A stretch of 7,338 bases of DNA, from contig CALIEE010000304.1 of NCBI GenBank assembly GCA_938022485.1, forward strand, positions 1 through 7,338, in the 5' to 3' direction. Below, piece after piece: positions 1-5,954 of this stretch. The notes beneath the pieces are model-generated. The model was not told the DNA's origin, ran no database searches, and was given only the letters and a program-made list of their open reading frames with translations. Every line of letters starts with the position of its first letter. Positions within the stretch are counted from its first letter, which is position 1. A program made the position numbers and the translations under genes. This DNA is from an uncultured bacterium (GTDB taxonomy: Bacteria; Bdellovibrionota_C; UBA2361; SZUA-149; CALKYB01).

Positions 1-1489
1 TAAAGAGAAGACCAGCCAGATCGAGCTTATTTTCCCCCAAGTATATTCGACCTAAGTCTATTAGAGCTTCCTCATTTTGAAAGTTCATGTGGTAGGCTTT
101 TTTTAAGTATTTTTTGGCTAGTTTGTCCTCATTTTCTTGTAGTGCAATCTTTCCCAGCAGTACCCATGCCCTGGAGTAGTCTGGGTAAATTTTTAATGCC
201 TGCTTCAAATGCATTTTAGCTTTTTCATATTTCCCTGCTTTGAATAGTAGAACGGAGTAATTGAAATTTACACGCCCGCTATTTGGGGAGGACTCTAGGT
301 CGCTAATTGCCATGGCAACGGGGTCCTCCCATTTGTCCAGCTCGATATAAAATCTGGCAGAATAGGAGAGTATAATTAAAGTGGAGACCCAGATCCTGGA
401 CTTGACGGTTTTAAGCGTGAAAACTGCTCCAGCAATAATCCAGCAGATTCCTAAGCTGGGAAGAAAAGCGAGTCGGTTCGCAAATATTGTTCCGATAGGT
501 AGAAGAAAATTGCAAGTTATAGAAAAGGCAACCAAAAACCAAAGTACCCCAATTCTACTACTAGGATTTCTATTGGCTACTCCAATAAAAATAAGACTTA
601 GGAGCGTAAGAAGATAGGACTTAGCTTCAAAAGACATAGCGGCAGGACCACCGGCCGGATAGAAAGTAGTTAGTTTGGCGTGGGAGTAGTCAATGCCTAA
701 GTCGCTGGGGGCTATTATTTGGGCAATGTACTTTCCTAGAAGTGCCAAGGAAGCAGATGACCTTGAAAGAAATTCGGTTTTAGCCAGTGGATTATCTAGG
801 TAGGATATAGAATCAGATCCACTCCCTAGAAAAGCACCGGTGGCGTTGTAACGCATGGCGAAATAGGCGACCAAACTTATTAAAATAAGTTTTAGACCCC
901 TCCAAGTTTTGGTGAAAGACCACCCAAGGTGATTAGCACAAAGCAGATATAGTGGTAGTGTCGTCAGACTACTCTCTTTCGATAGAAAACCTAGAAGAAT
1001 TATGATCATTGCCAAGAGCATTCTGATTCTGGTTGGGTTGGCTTTGAGCAAAAGGTTTAGACTTGTTATGGCGAACAATGCGGCAAGTAATTCGGTTCGA
1101 AAGGCAATGCTTCCTACTACCTCGGTATGGATGGGTAGGACGCAGAATATTGCAGAGCTTAGAAAAGCGATATTTTCACCAAATAATTTTCTCCCAAGAA
1201 AATAACAGGAAACTATGGTGAGTCCATAAAGTATGCAGTTAAAAAAATGAAATCCAGCAGGATTGTCACCATGAATTGCTAGACCTCCCATGAGTGTTGC
1301 GGAAAAAAAAGGACGGTAAAGGTTTCCAGGCCAAGTGCTATTTGTAAATAAAAGACCGGGCAGTTGATAGTTGAGTTTCGCTTGTTCTAGATGCGGGGGA
1401 TCGTCAAGATTATATTCAAAACCTATTGATCTGGCTGAGATAAGAAGGGCTAAGAACAATAACAGAAGCCAACGAAGTTTAACTGGCAT
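1..1489 (-). CDS. TMTC-like (DUF1736) multi-pass membrane protein with TPR repeats, probable GT-C glycosyltransferase; 3' end outside window
   Basis: I translated this by hand from the minus strand; the frame stays open for 496 codons from ATG 1489 to the window edge. The order matches TMTC-type proteins: a first membrane helix (residues 7-19), then a loop with an acidic pair (D29-D30) and YRPFF (58-62), a second helix region opening with GFHFFN (79-84), the hallmark HTEVVGS (121-127) followed by RTELL, KES (171-173), DNP (232-234), DYS (267-269), and RLAFLPSLG (339-347). Roughly ten hydrophobic segments are followed by two complete 34-residue TPR units (403-436, 437-470) and the start of a third. 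Known for the family: eukaryotic TMTCs are ER O-mannosyltransferases with a GT-C fold, the acidic loop-1 residues being implicated in catalysis. A sugar transfer role at the inner membrane is inferred. The start is uncertain: the frame is open back to a TAA, so GTG 1540 or TTG 1546 are alternatives, and none has a clear Shine-Dalgarno. Confidence 0.85.
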   Translation of the reverse strand, partial: MPVKLRWLLLLFLALLISARSIGFEYNLDDPPHLEQAKLNYQLPGLLFTNSTWPGNLYRPFFSATLMGGLAIHGDNPAGFHFFNCILYGLTIVSCYFLGRKLFGENIAFLSSAIFCVLPIHTEVVGSIAFRTELLAALFAITSLNLLLKANPTRIRMLLAMIIILLGFLSKESSLTTLPLYLLCANHLGWSFTKTWRGLKLILISLVAYFAMRYNATGAFLGSGSDSISYLDNPLAKTEFLSRSSASLALLGKYIAQIIAPSDLGIDYSHAKLTTFYPAGGPAAMSFEAKSYLLTLLSLIFIGVANRNPSSRIGVLWFLVAFSITCNFLLPIGTIFANRLAFLPSLGICWIIAGAVFTLKTVKSRIWVSTLIILSYSARFYIELDKWEDPVAMAISDLESSPNSGRVNFNYSVLLFKAGKYEKAKMHLKQALKIYPDYSRAWVLLGKIALQENEDKLAKKYLKKAYHMNFQNEEALIDLGRIYLGENKLDLAGLLF

Positions 1490-1552
1490 CAAACGCCGAA
1501 GGGGAATGCTATTACCAGTTTTTTCTTGAGACTCTTCCACCAGCAAGAAGAT

Positions 1553-1558
1553 ATTATC
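1553..1558 (-). promoter_or_regulatory. possible -10 box (GATAAT) upstream of the TMTC-like gene
   Basis: On the minus strand GATAAT (5 of 6 to TATAAT) lies 6 bases before an in-frame TTG at 1546 and about 64 bases before ATG 1489. No convincing -35 hexamer sits 16-18 bases upstream. If used, transcription would start close to the TTG. The gene could equally be read through from the gene ending at 1650. Confidence 0.25.
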
Positions 1559-1649
1559 TTAGAGGGAAAACAACCAGTTTAAAGTGATGACTAGTTGAGT
1601 TTGAAAAAAGGGAGTGTTTAGGAGTCAGGCTCGATTTAATGGTCTGCTC

Positions 1650-2360
1650 CTACTCGCTGAAACAAACCTTTAATTTCGGCTTGCCAGATCCGTCCCCAGA
1701 ACCGCTTCTTCTAGCAACTTCATTAGATAGAGTTCGGTAAAAACTGAAACGCCTGAAAGGGTCTGAACAGGTAGTAAGAGAAAAGATAAGGCCGAGCCAA
1801 CCAGAGAACAAAGCCAGCACTATTGGCTGAACTATTGGGCTCAAAACGTAGAGGTGAAGAGTTGAGGCTATGCAAAGGCAAATTAAGACTGAAATACCAA
1901 AGTAAGGGAGCCGTTCTAGGAGTTTTGGACGGCGAATGGCTAGTGTGGCAGAGCTTCGATTTGAAATAGGTAAACTCTCCAAATCCTCAAGGTAGCAGCT
2001 TAGGCTGTCGCTAGGTATGCCGACTAAGTTAAGTCTAATAAAACTCTCGATTGTCTCTCCTGCGGGCGTCCGGGTCGAAGGAATCTGTTGAGCGGTGTAA
2101 GGTAGCCAAGGAATTCCCACTCTCCAAAAGCTGGCTTCACAGGCGGTTAGGGTAGAGCCTATGACCTTATAGTGTCCAACAACTTTATCACTAGTTGGCA
2201 GCGGGTTGTCTCTCTTATCCCCACCAAAAAGCCTCTCTGGGAGGAAAGTGCCTTCCACGTCTCTAGTATTCAAGGAAGCAGAGAAGAAATCCTCGTCTCT
2301 TATTTGAGCTGCCGAGTCCAGTGTTGCAGTTTCTTCATTGGAAATAATTTCAAGTGACAT
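1650..2360 (-). CDS. hypothetical protein with two C-terminal transmembrane helices
   Basis: I do not recognise a family. The 236-residue product starts at ATG 2360, directly downstream of an in-frame TAG two codons upstream, so no longer form exists. Residues 1-150 are soluble and charged, with no signal peptide; the middle has aromatic/proline-rich stretches such as FWRVGIPWLPY (78-88). Two hydrophobic segments at about 153-174 and 177-196 form a likely helical hairpin in the membrane, preceded by a basic patch (RRPKLLER, 143-150). A basic, Gly/Ser-rich tail follows (RRSGSGDGSGKPK, 217-229), so both ends are probably cytoplasmic by the positive-inside rule. It lies upstream of the TMTC-like gene on the same strand (gap 109-160 bases depending on that gene's start), so the two may be co-transcribed, and it is divergent from the Omp85 gene. 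There is no Shine-Dalgarno before the ATG; a TATAAT box sits 5 bases upstream, which suggests a leaderless message. Confidence 0.65.
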   Translation of the reverse strand: MSLEIISNEETATLDSAAQIRDEDFFSASLNTRDVEGTFLPERLFGGDKRDNPLPTSDKVVGHYKVIGSTLTACEASFWRVGIPWLPYTAQQIPSTRTPAGETIESFIRLNLVGIPSDSLSCYLEDLESLPISNRSSATLAIRRPKLLERLPYFGISVLICLCIASTLHLYVLSPIVQPIVLALFSGWLGLIFSLTTCSDPFRRFSFYRTLSNEVARRSGSGDGSGKPKLKVCFSE

Positions 2361-2365
2361 AGGCT

Positions 2366-2371
2366 ATTATA
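2366..2371 (-). promoter_or_regulatory. perfect -10 box (TATAAT) 5 bases before ATG of the 236-residue protein gene
   Basis: On the minus strand TATAAT is followed by AGCCT and then ATG at 2360. A start site about 7 bases after the -10 would fall on or next to the ATG, the geometry of a leaderless gene. The best -35 is weak (TTCGAC with a 19-base spacer). No purine-rich Shine-Dalgarno is present. Confidence 0.45.
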
Positions 2372-2399
2372 TATCATTAAATCACTGCGAGTCGAAGAG

Positions 2400-2411
2400 T
2401 TAGCATGCTAA
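2400..2411. promoter_or_regulatory. perfect 12-bp palindrome in the divergent intergenic region, candidate operator
   Basis: TTAGCATGCTAA is its own reverse complement. It sits 40 bases upstream of the minus-strand ATG (2360) and about 97 bases upstream of the plus-strand TTG (2508), a position from which a dimeric regulator could act on both promoters. The symmetry does not extend into the flanks. No regulator gene is in the window to pair with it. Confidence 0.35.
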
Positions 2412-2498
2412 AGGATATTTTACCCTTCTAATTGTGTCTCCTCATTTTATTATTTGATCTTTTTTTTGGTTAAGTAGTCCTAATTTAATAACATTTGG

Positions 2499-2507
2499 TG
2501 GTATAAT
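2499..2507 (+). promoter_or_regulatory. extended -10 promoter motif (TGGTATAAT) before the Omp85 gene
   Basis: TG-N-TATAAT is a consensus extended -10. Its last base touches the TTG taken as the start codon (2508). A start site 6-8 bases downstream would exclude that TTG from the message, so either another upstream promoter is used or translation begins further in. The overlapping GGTGG at 2497-2501 could instead act as a weak Shine-Dalgarno for TTG 2508. A run of eight T at 2460-2467 lies upstream. Confidence 0.35.
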
Positions 2508-4319
2508 TTGCAGGTTCCAATAGATCACTTTTACAATTTAGCTCCTAGGAAAAGCAGCGAAGCGCTGCTTCCTTCTCCCTTGGAGTCAGTTTCGCTTCCT
2601 TTTTTTCAGTTGTTAGTTTTGCTTGTAGCGTTAATTTGGACACCCAATGTCATGGCCGAGACTGCTCAAGAGCACTCAGGGGCCATTATCGGGGAAATTC
2701 GGATCCATATAAACGATATCTTTGAACAGCCGGGGGATAGAGGCTTCTTTAAGGCTGTTAACCGTATTAAAGCTAATACCCGCGAATATGTTGTTCGGCA
2801 GGAGTTGTTGTTCAAAGAGGGGCAAGCCTTTGATAGTTTTTTAATTGAAGAGAGTGAGAGGGCCCTGCGCCAACTTGGTTTTTTAAGAAGGGTATCTATA
2901 GTTCCAGCCGCAACTGGCTCTTCCGTGGATGTTGATGTTTACGTTCAAGATACTTGGACTCTTTTTCCGGTGTTTGTTTATTCAACTGGAGGGGGCAATG
3001 AGCGCAGAGCCGTAGGTTTCATTGAAAACAACTTGTTCGGGCATGGAAAAAGGCTTGAAGGACTTTGGGCAGACGATGAGGGAAGGGAAACTATTGAAGG
3101 GGTCTGGGAAGACCGCCGTCTTTTTGGGACAAGGCAAAATCTTATTTTAGGCCATTTTAGTCGCACTGATGGATTTCGTTCTGTGTTTTCTTATGGAAGA
3201 CCATTTAGAAGTTTGGTTGAGCGGGGTTCTTGGAAGGTCGAAGGAGATATTTCGGATTTAGTGGGGAGGCTTTTTGAGAGTAGTGATGAGAGTTTTCTAT
3301 TTAGAAATAGTAGCAAAGAACTAGGCTTTGGTTATACCTGGGCAAGGGGGGATGCCAGAGAAATAATTAGTCGCTACACAGTTGGCTATGCTTACTCTGA
3401 AGACGATTTTAGTGAAGCAGACGATCAAGACTTTGAGGATGTTGATGTTGATCCTTTGACAGTTGATAGGAATCCAGATCGCCTAGCATCAGATAGAGAG
3501 TTTAGTGGCCCTTTTATTTCGATTTCTTCAATCGTTCCTGACTTTGAATCAACAACTCACATTGATAAGTTTGAGAGAATTGAAGATTTCAATCTCGGTT
3601 TTCAATGGAGTGGACGTTTGCACTTTGCTCCGAAAGCTTTTGCCTCAGCTGAGGATTCCTTGGGTCTCAGTGTCCGTATCGCTGATGGCGCCAGGGTTAG
3701 TGACTCAGCTTTTATGAGAGGTGAGCTAGTATACTCCTCTCGTTTTGATGATGATGGAGTTGAGAATTCTATCTCGCAGCTCGGAATTCGTTACTATAAT
3801 GTGTTGGGCGCCTCTGGTCTTGGGCCATCTTGGGGGATACATACCCTTGCCGGTGCCCTTCGAGTACTGCACGCAGATCGGCTTTACCGAGATTCGCAAT
3901 TTGTATTGGGGGCCTCGAATGGCCTTCGAGGGTACAAGAATAGGACCTTTACCGGAGACACCAGTCTCGTTCTAAATTTGGAACATCGGGTGGCTTTTGC
4001 TGAGAACATCCTCCAGCTGTTTAACTTAGGGGGAGCAATCTTTTTTGATGCTGGGGGAGTTACAGAAAGAGGGTTCGATGATCTATTCAAAAATGAGTTT
4101 TACTCGAATTTTGGTATAGGAATACGGATTGGGCTTCCTCGCTCTTCAAGTGGAAGTGTTTTGAGAATAGATTTAGCTTTTCCTCTACGAGATGGTCCAG
4201 ACGGTAGTGGAGAGTTAGAGCCTCGACTTCTAATTACCACTGGGCAGGTTTTCAGAGCTTTTCTCACTAATGAGTCTACGAATGTAATTCAGACAGATAG
4301 CGTGCTGGGAGCAGGCTAA
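2508..4319 (+). CDS. Omp85-family outer-membrane beta-barrel protein with one POTRA domain
   Basis: The 603-residue product has a hydrophobic signal core (about 31-45) ending at a good signal peptidase site, NVMA|ETAQ (50/51). Residues 61-148 fit one POTRA domain: a beta start (IGEIRIHI), then TREYVVRQELLFKEGQAF, ERALRQLGFLRRVSI and the closing strand VDVDVYVQDTW. The barrel (about 150-585) opens with the typical ENNLFGHGKRL (173-183) and carries the loop-6 signature LRGY (473-476) in NGLRGYKNRTF, followed by strands such as DTSLVLNLEHRV. Known for the family: POTRA plus barrel proteins insert or translocate proteins or lipids at the outer membrane (BamA, TamA, TpsB). One POTRA rules out a standard five-POTRA BamA; the substrate cannot be told. 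Odd points are an acidic loop (298-320) and an 18-residue tail after the final strand (...VFRAF, 585). The TTG start is chosen because it keeps basic R14-K15 ahead of the core; TTG 2580 would give an uncharged n-region. Confidence 0.87.
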   Translation: MQVPIDHFYNLAPRKSSEALLPSPLESVSLPFFQLLVLLVALIWTPNVMAETAQEHSGAIIGEIRIHINDIFEQPGDRGFFKAVNRIKANTREYVVRQELLFKEGQAFDSFLIEESERALRQLGFLRRVSIVPAATGSSVDVDVYVQDTWTLFPVFVYSTGGGNERRAVGFIENNLFGHGKRLEGLWADDEGRETIEGVWEDRRLFGTRQNLILGHFSRTDGFRSVFSYGRPFRSLVERGSWKVEGDISDLVGRLFESSDESFLFRNSSKELGFGYTWARGDAREIISRYTVGYAYSEDDFSEADDQDFEDVDVDPLTVDRNPDRLASDREFSGPFISISSIVPDFESTTHIDKFERIEDFNLGFQWSGRLHFAPKAFASAEDSLGLSVRIADGARVSDSAFMRGELVYSSRFDDDGVENSISQLGIRYYNVLGASGLGPSWGIHTLAGALRVLHADRLYRDSQFVLGASNGLRGYKNRTFTGDTSLVLNLEHRVAFAENILQLFNLGGAIFFDAGGVTERGFDDLFKNEFYSNFGIGIRIGLPRSSSGSVLRIDLAFPLRDGPDGSGELEPRLLITTGQVFRAFLTNESTNVIQTDSVLGAG

Positions 4320-4375
4320 GGTTTGGTAATCCCCCTAAATTTTGATAGAACTCATCTCCAAATACTGTGCTTAGC

Positions 4376-4408
4376 CGATCTCTCCTAAAGGAAAGATCGC
4401 ACCGGTGC
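4376..4408. repeat. two adjacent dyad symmetries between the Omp85 gene and ridA
   Basis: A 10-bp stem with one mismatch (4376-4385 against 4390-4399, loop TAAA) is followed directly by a perfect 10-bp palindrome, GCACCGGTGC (4399-4408). No T tract follows either, so this is not a standard intrinsic terminator for the Omp85 gene. It could be an operator, a weak terminator or an mRNA element ahead of the ridA-pheA-aroA cluster. The remaining bases of 4320-4457 show no open frame worth calling. Confidence 0.4.
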
Positions 4409-4427
4409 TCGTTTAGTTTGAAGTTCT

Positions 4428-4433
4428 TAAAAT
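4428..4433 (+). promoter_or_regulatory. possible -10 box (TAAAAT) for the ridA-pheA-aroA cluster
   Basis: TAAAAT matches TATAAT at 5 of 6 positions and would give a leader of roughly 15-20 bases before ridA, with the Shine-Dalgarno inside it. There is no recognisable -35 at 16-18 bases, and the dyads at 4376-4408 would occupy that position. Confidence 0.25.
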
Positions 4434-4445
4434 CAATCTTTGTTT

Positions 4446-4450
4446 AGGAG
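4446..4450 (+). promoter_or_regulatory. ribosome binding site of ridA (AGGAG)
   Basis: AGGAG is followed by AAAT ATG ATG. It gives spacers of 4 and 7 bases to the two tandem ATG codons (4455, 4458), favouring 4458, and rules out the in-frame TTG at 4440, which lies upstream of it. Confidence 0.75.
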
Positions 4451-4457
4451 AAATATG

Positions 4458-4847
4458 ATGGTTGAAGCGGTTAGAGAAATTCCTGGAGCTCCGGCACCTG
4501 TTGGTCCTTACAGTCCGGCAGTCGTAAGAGGTGATTTGGTGTTTTGTTCTGGCCAGATAGGCTTAGACCCTTCGAGTGGAAAATTGAAAGAAGGTTTAGC
4601 TGATCAACTGGACCAAGTTTTAATCAACCTTGAGGCGGTTCTAAAGGCTTCGGGATCTTCAGTGAATGATATTCTTCAGACTACCATTTTTCTTGCCGAC
4701 ATTAAGGACGGGGCTTTGGTGAACGAGGTATATGGAAAGTTTGTTTCTCCGGAAGCTCCCCCAGCTAGACAGACTGTCGCAGTTAAGGACTTACCATTGG
4801 GAGCGGTGGTAGAGATTTCTGCAATCGCCCAGGTGAGCAAGGCCTAA
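4458..4847 (+). CDS. ridA: RidA family 2-iminobutanoate/2-iminopropanoate deaminase
   Basis: RidA (YjgF/YER057c/UK114) proteins hydrolyse reactive enamine/imine intermediates released by PLP enzymes such as threonine dehydratase, giving 2-oxoacids and ammonia, and act as cytosolic trimers. The 129-residue product is the usual family length. Seen in order: APVGPYSPAV (13-22), the strand FCSGQIGLDPSSG (29-41), a long helix ending in VLKASGSSVNDIL (61-73), TTIFLAD (75-81), and the C-terminal signature PPARQTVAV (101-109) with R104, the carboxylate-binding arginine, then LPLGAVVEISAIA with E119, the residue placed to activate water. All the key active-site positions of the deaminase subgroup are therefore present. 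The start is set by AGGAG at 4446-4450; ATG 4455 is the alternative and adds one Met. It is the first gene of a tight cluster with pheA (gap 2 bases) and aroA, which suggests protection of amino-acid metabolism during aromatic synthesis. Confidence 0.95.
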   Translation: MVEAVREIPGAPAPVGPYSPAVVRGDLVFCSGQIGLDPSSGKLKEGLADQLDQVLINLEAVLKASGSSVNDILQTTIFLADIKDGALVNEVYGKFVSPEAPPARQTVAVKDLPLGAVVEISAIAQVSKA

Positions 4848-4849
4848 AG

Positions 4850-5950
4850 ATGGAGAAGCTCTCTCAACTTCGTGAAAAAATTGATGAGATTGACGAGAGT
4901 ATAGTTAATCTTCTCGAGGAACGGGCTTCTATAGTCTTGAAGGTCAAAGAGGCTAAAGCAGAGTCTAATGTGAATATTTACTCACCGTCTCGAGAAGTAG
5001 AAATTAGAGAGAGGGTTCAGGAATTATCCAAAGACGGTAATTTTCCGAAAGAGACTTTAGACACGATTTTCTCTTCGATAGTTGGTGCTACTCGATCTTT
5101 GATTGGAAAGCTAACCATTGCTTATTTTGGTCCGCCTTGGTCTCGAGCTTATCAAGCGGCTTTTAGACAATTTGGAGAAGATGTTAACTTCTTATCCTGT
5201 GATTCAGTGAACGGGGTCGTTGAAGCTTGTTCGCGAGGTGAGGCTTCATACGGAATTGTTCCGATTGAGACTAGCTCTGGAGGGGTTTTTTCGAAAACCT
5301 GTTCTGCTTTACTTTCCCAAGGACCGGATAGGCTTAATGTTGTGGCTGAAATTAAGCTGAAACAGAGCTTAGCCATTTTTTCAGAAGCCGCTTCTCTCGA
5401 AGCTATTGAGACGCTCTTTGGAGACGCTTCAAGTTTTATCGAAGCAGAGAGTTGGCTTTCTGAGCGACTTCCGAAAGTCAAAAGAGAGTTGTTAACCGAT
5501 TCGGACTCTGTGGCTCAGTTATTATCTAAGGAAAGAAAAGCGGCATTTCTTGGACCAGAGGAAATTCTCACAGAAGAATCTCTTACGGTACTAGCGAAGG
5601 GTATTGACTCCAGTTCAGGTGAGAAGATTAACTCTTCAGTGGCTAGATTTTTTGTTCTTGGTAGCACACCTGCTCGTGAAACAAAGAGAGATAGAGTTTC
5701 GATAATTTGTGGGGTGAAGGAGCAGGCAGGGGCTTTGCATGAAGTGCTTAAGTTTTTTGCTGAGAGAGAAATAAACTTAACGAAGATCGAGTCTAAGATG
5801 TTGGATGGGCAATTAAGTTTTTTCATTGATATTGATGGCAGTTTGAGTAGTGAAAAAATCTCTGGTGCTGTTTCTGAACTGGACAAAGAAACGGTGTTTT
5901 TAAAAGTCTTGGGTAGTTACCCATCAGCGCTTGAGCCAGGAAGGGCCTAG
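4850..5950 (+). CDS. pheA: P-protein-like fusion: AroQ chorismate mutase, degenerate prephenate dehydratase domain, ACT domain
   Basis: The 366-residue product has the layout and length of bifunctional PheA. Residues 1-85 are an AroQ chorismate mutase: LREKIDEID with R8, R25, K33-EAK with K36, and IYSPSRE with R48-E49 correspond to the chorismate-binding residues of E. coli PheA (R11, R28, K39, D48). Residues 89-272 align with prephenate dehydratase (YFGPP, YGIVPIE, AAFLG, ARFFVLG), and 281-356 with an ACT domain (GALHEVLKFF, INLTKIES, LKVLGSYP) that in relatives binds phenylalanine. The dehydratase catalytic positions are changed: the GTF/GSY segment reads PWSRAY (96-101), the catalytic Asn of E-N-S/E-N-T-S-S-G is replaced (E140-T141), SH-x-Q-x3-Q-C reads GDASSFIEA (191-199), and TRF reads ARF (265-267). 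Chorismate mutase activity is likely; dehydratase activity is doubtful. The ACT arginine of ESRP is Lys (316). ATG 4850 lies 2 bases after the ridA stop, so translation is probably coupled. Confidence 0.88.
   Translation: MEKLSQLREKIDEIDESIVNLLEERASIVLKVKEAKAESNVNIYSPSREVEIRERVQELSKDGNFPKETLDTIFSSIVGATRSLIGKLTIAYFGPPWSRAYQAAFRQFGEDVNFLSCDSVNGVVEACSRGEASYGIVPIETSSGGVFSKTCSALLSQGPDRLNVVAEIKLKQSLAIFSEAASLEAIETLFGDASSFIEAESWLSERLPKVKRELLTDSDSVAQLLSKERKAAFLGPEEILTEESLTVLAKGIDSSSGEKINSSVARFFVLGSTPARETKRDRVSIICGVKEQAGALHEVLKFFAEREINLTKIESKMLDGQLSFFIDIDGSLSSEKISGAVSELDKETVFLKVLGSYPSALEPGRA
5938..5945 (+). promoter_or_regulatory. ribosome binding site of aroA inside the pheA 3' end (AGGAAGGG)
   Basis: The purine-rich AGGAAGGG ends 9 bases before TTG 5955 and overlaps the last codons of pheA. 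It supports the TTG as the aroA start, since no ATG or GTG is available near the conserved N-terminus. Confidence 0.6.
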
Positions 5951-5954
5951 ACAC

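Noticed and set aside
381..1205. Plus-strand open frames at 381-617 and 1002-1205
   Set aside because: They lie antisense to the TMTC-like gene, whose minus-strand translation matches conserved family motifs throughout; the plus-strand products show no recognisable features or ribosome sites.
2460..2467. Run of eight T as a terminator tail
   Set aside because: No GC-rich hairpin precedes it on the plus strand, and no gene ends there on either strand; it is more likely an AT-rich promoter-upstream stretch.
4376..4399. Intrinsic terminator for the Omp85 gene
   Set aside because: The stem has one mismatch, modest GC content and is not followed by a T run.
4320..4457. Phe/Tyr attenuator leader peptide or T-box ahead of the pheA operon
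   Set aside because: No short frame with a ribosome site and a run of Phe or Tyr codons is present, and no terminator/antiterminator pair with a T tract is visible.
4440..4457. TTG 4440 as the ridA start
   Set aside because: It lies upstream of the AGGAG at 4446-4450, which is correctly spaced for ATG 4455/4458, and the extra residues are not part of the RidA fold.
5152..5886. Minus-strand open frames opposite pheA (5152-5481, 5515-5886)
   Set aside because: Serine-rich antisense shadows of a gene whose plus-strand product has clear domain motifs. The same holds for the long minus-strand frame 6590-7144 opposite aroA.
4850..5950. pheA as a frameshifted pseudogene
   Set aside because: The frame is continuous from mutase to ACT domain at normal family length; the changes are point replacements at catalytic motifs, not disruptions.
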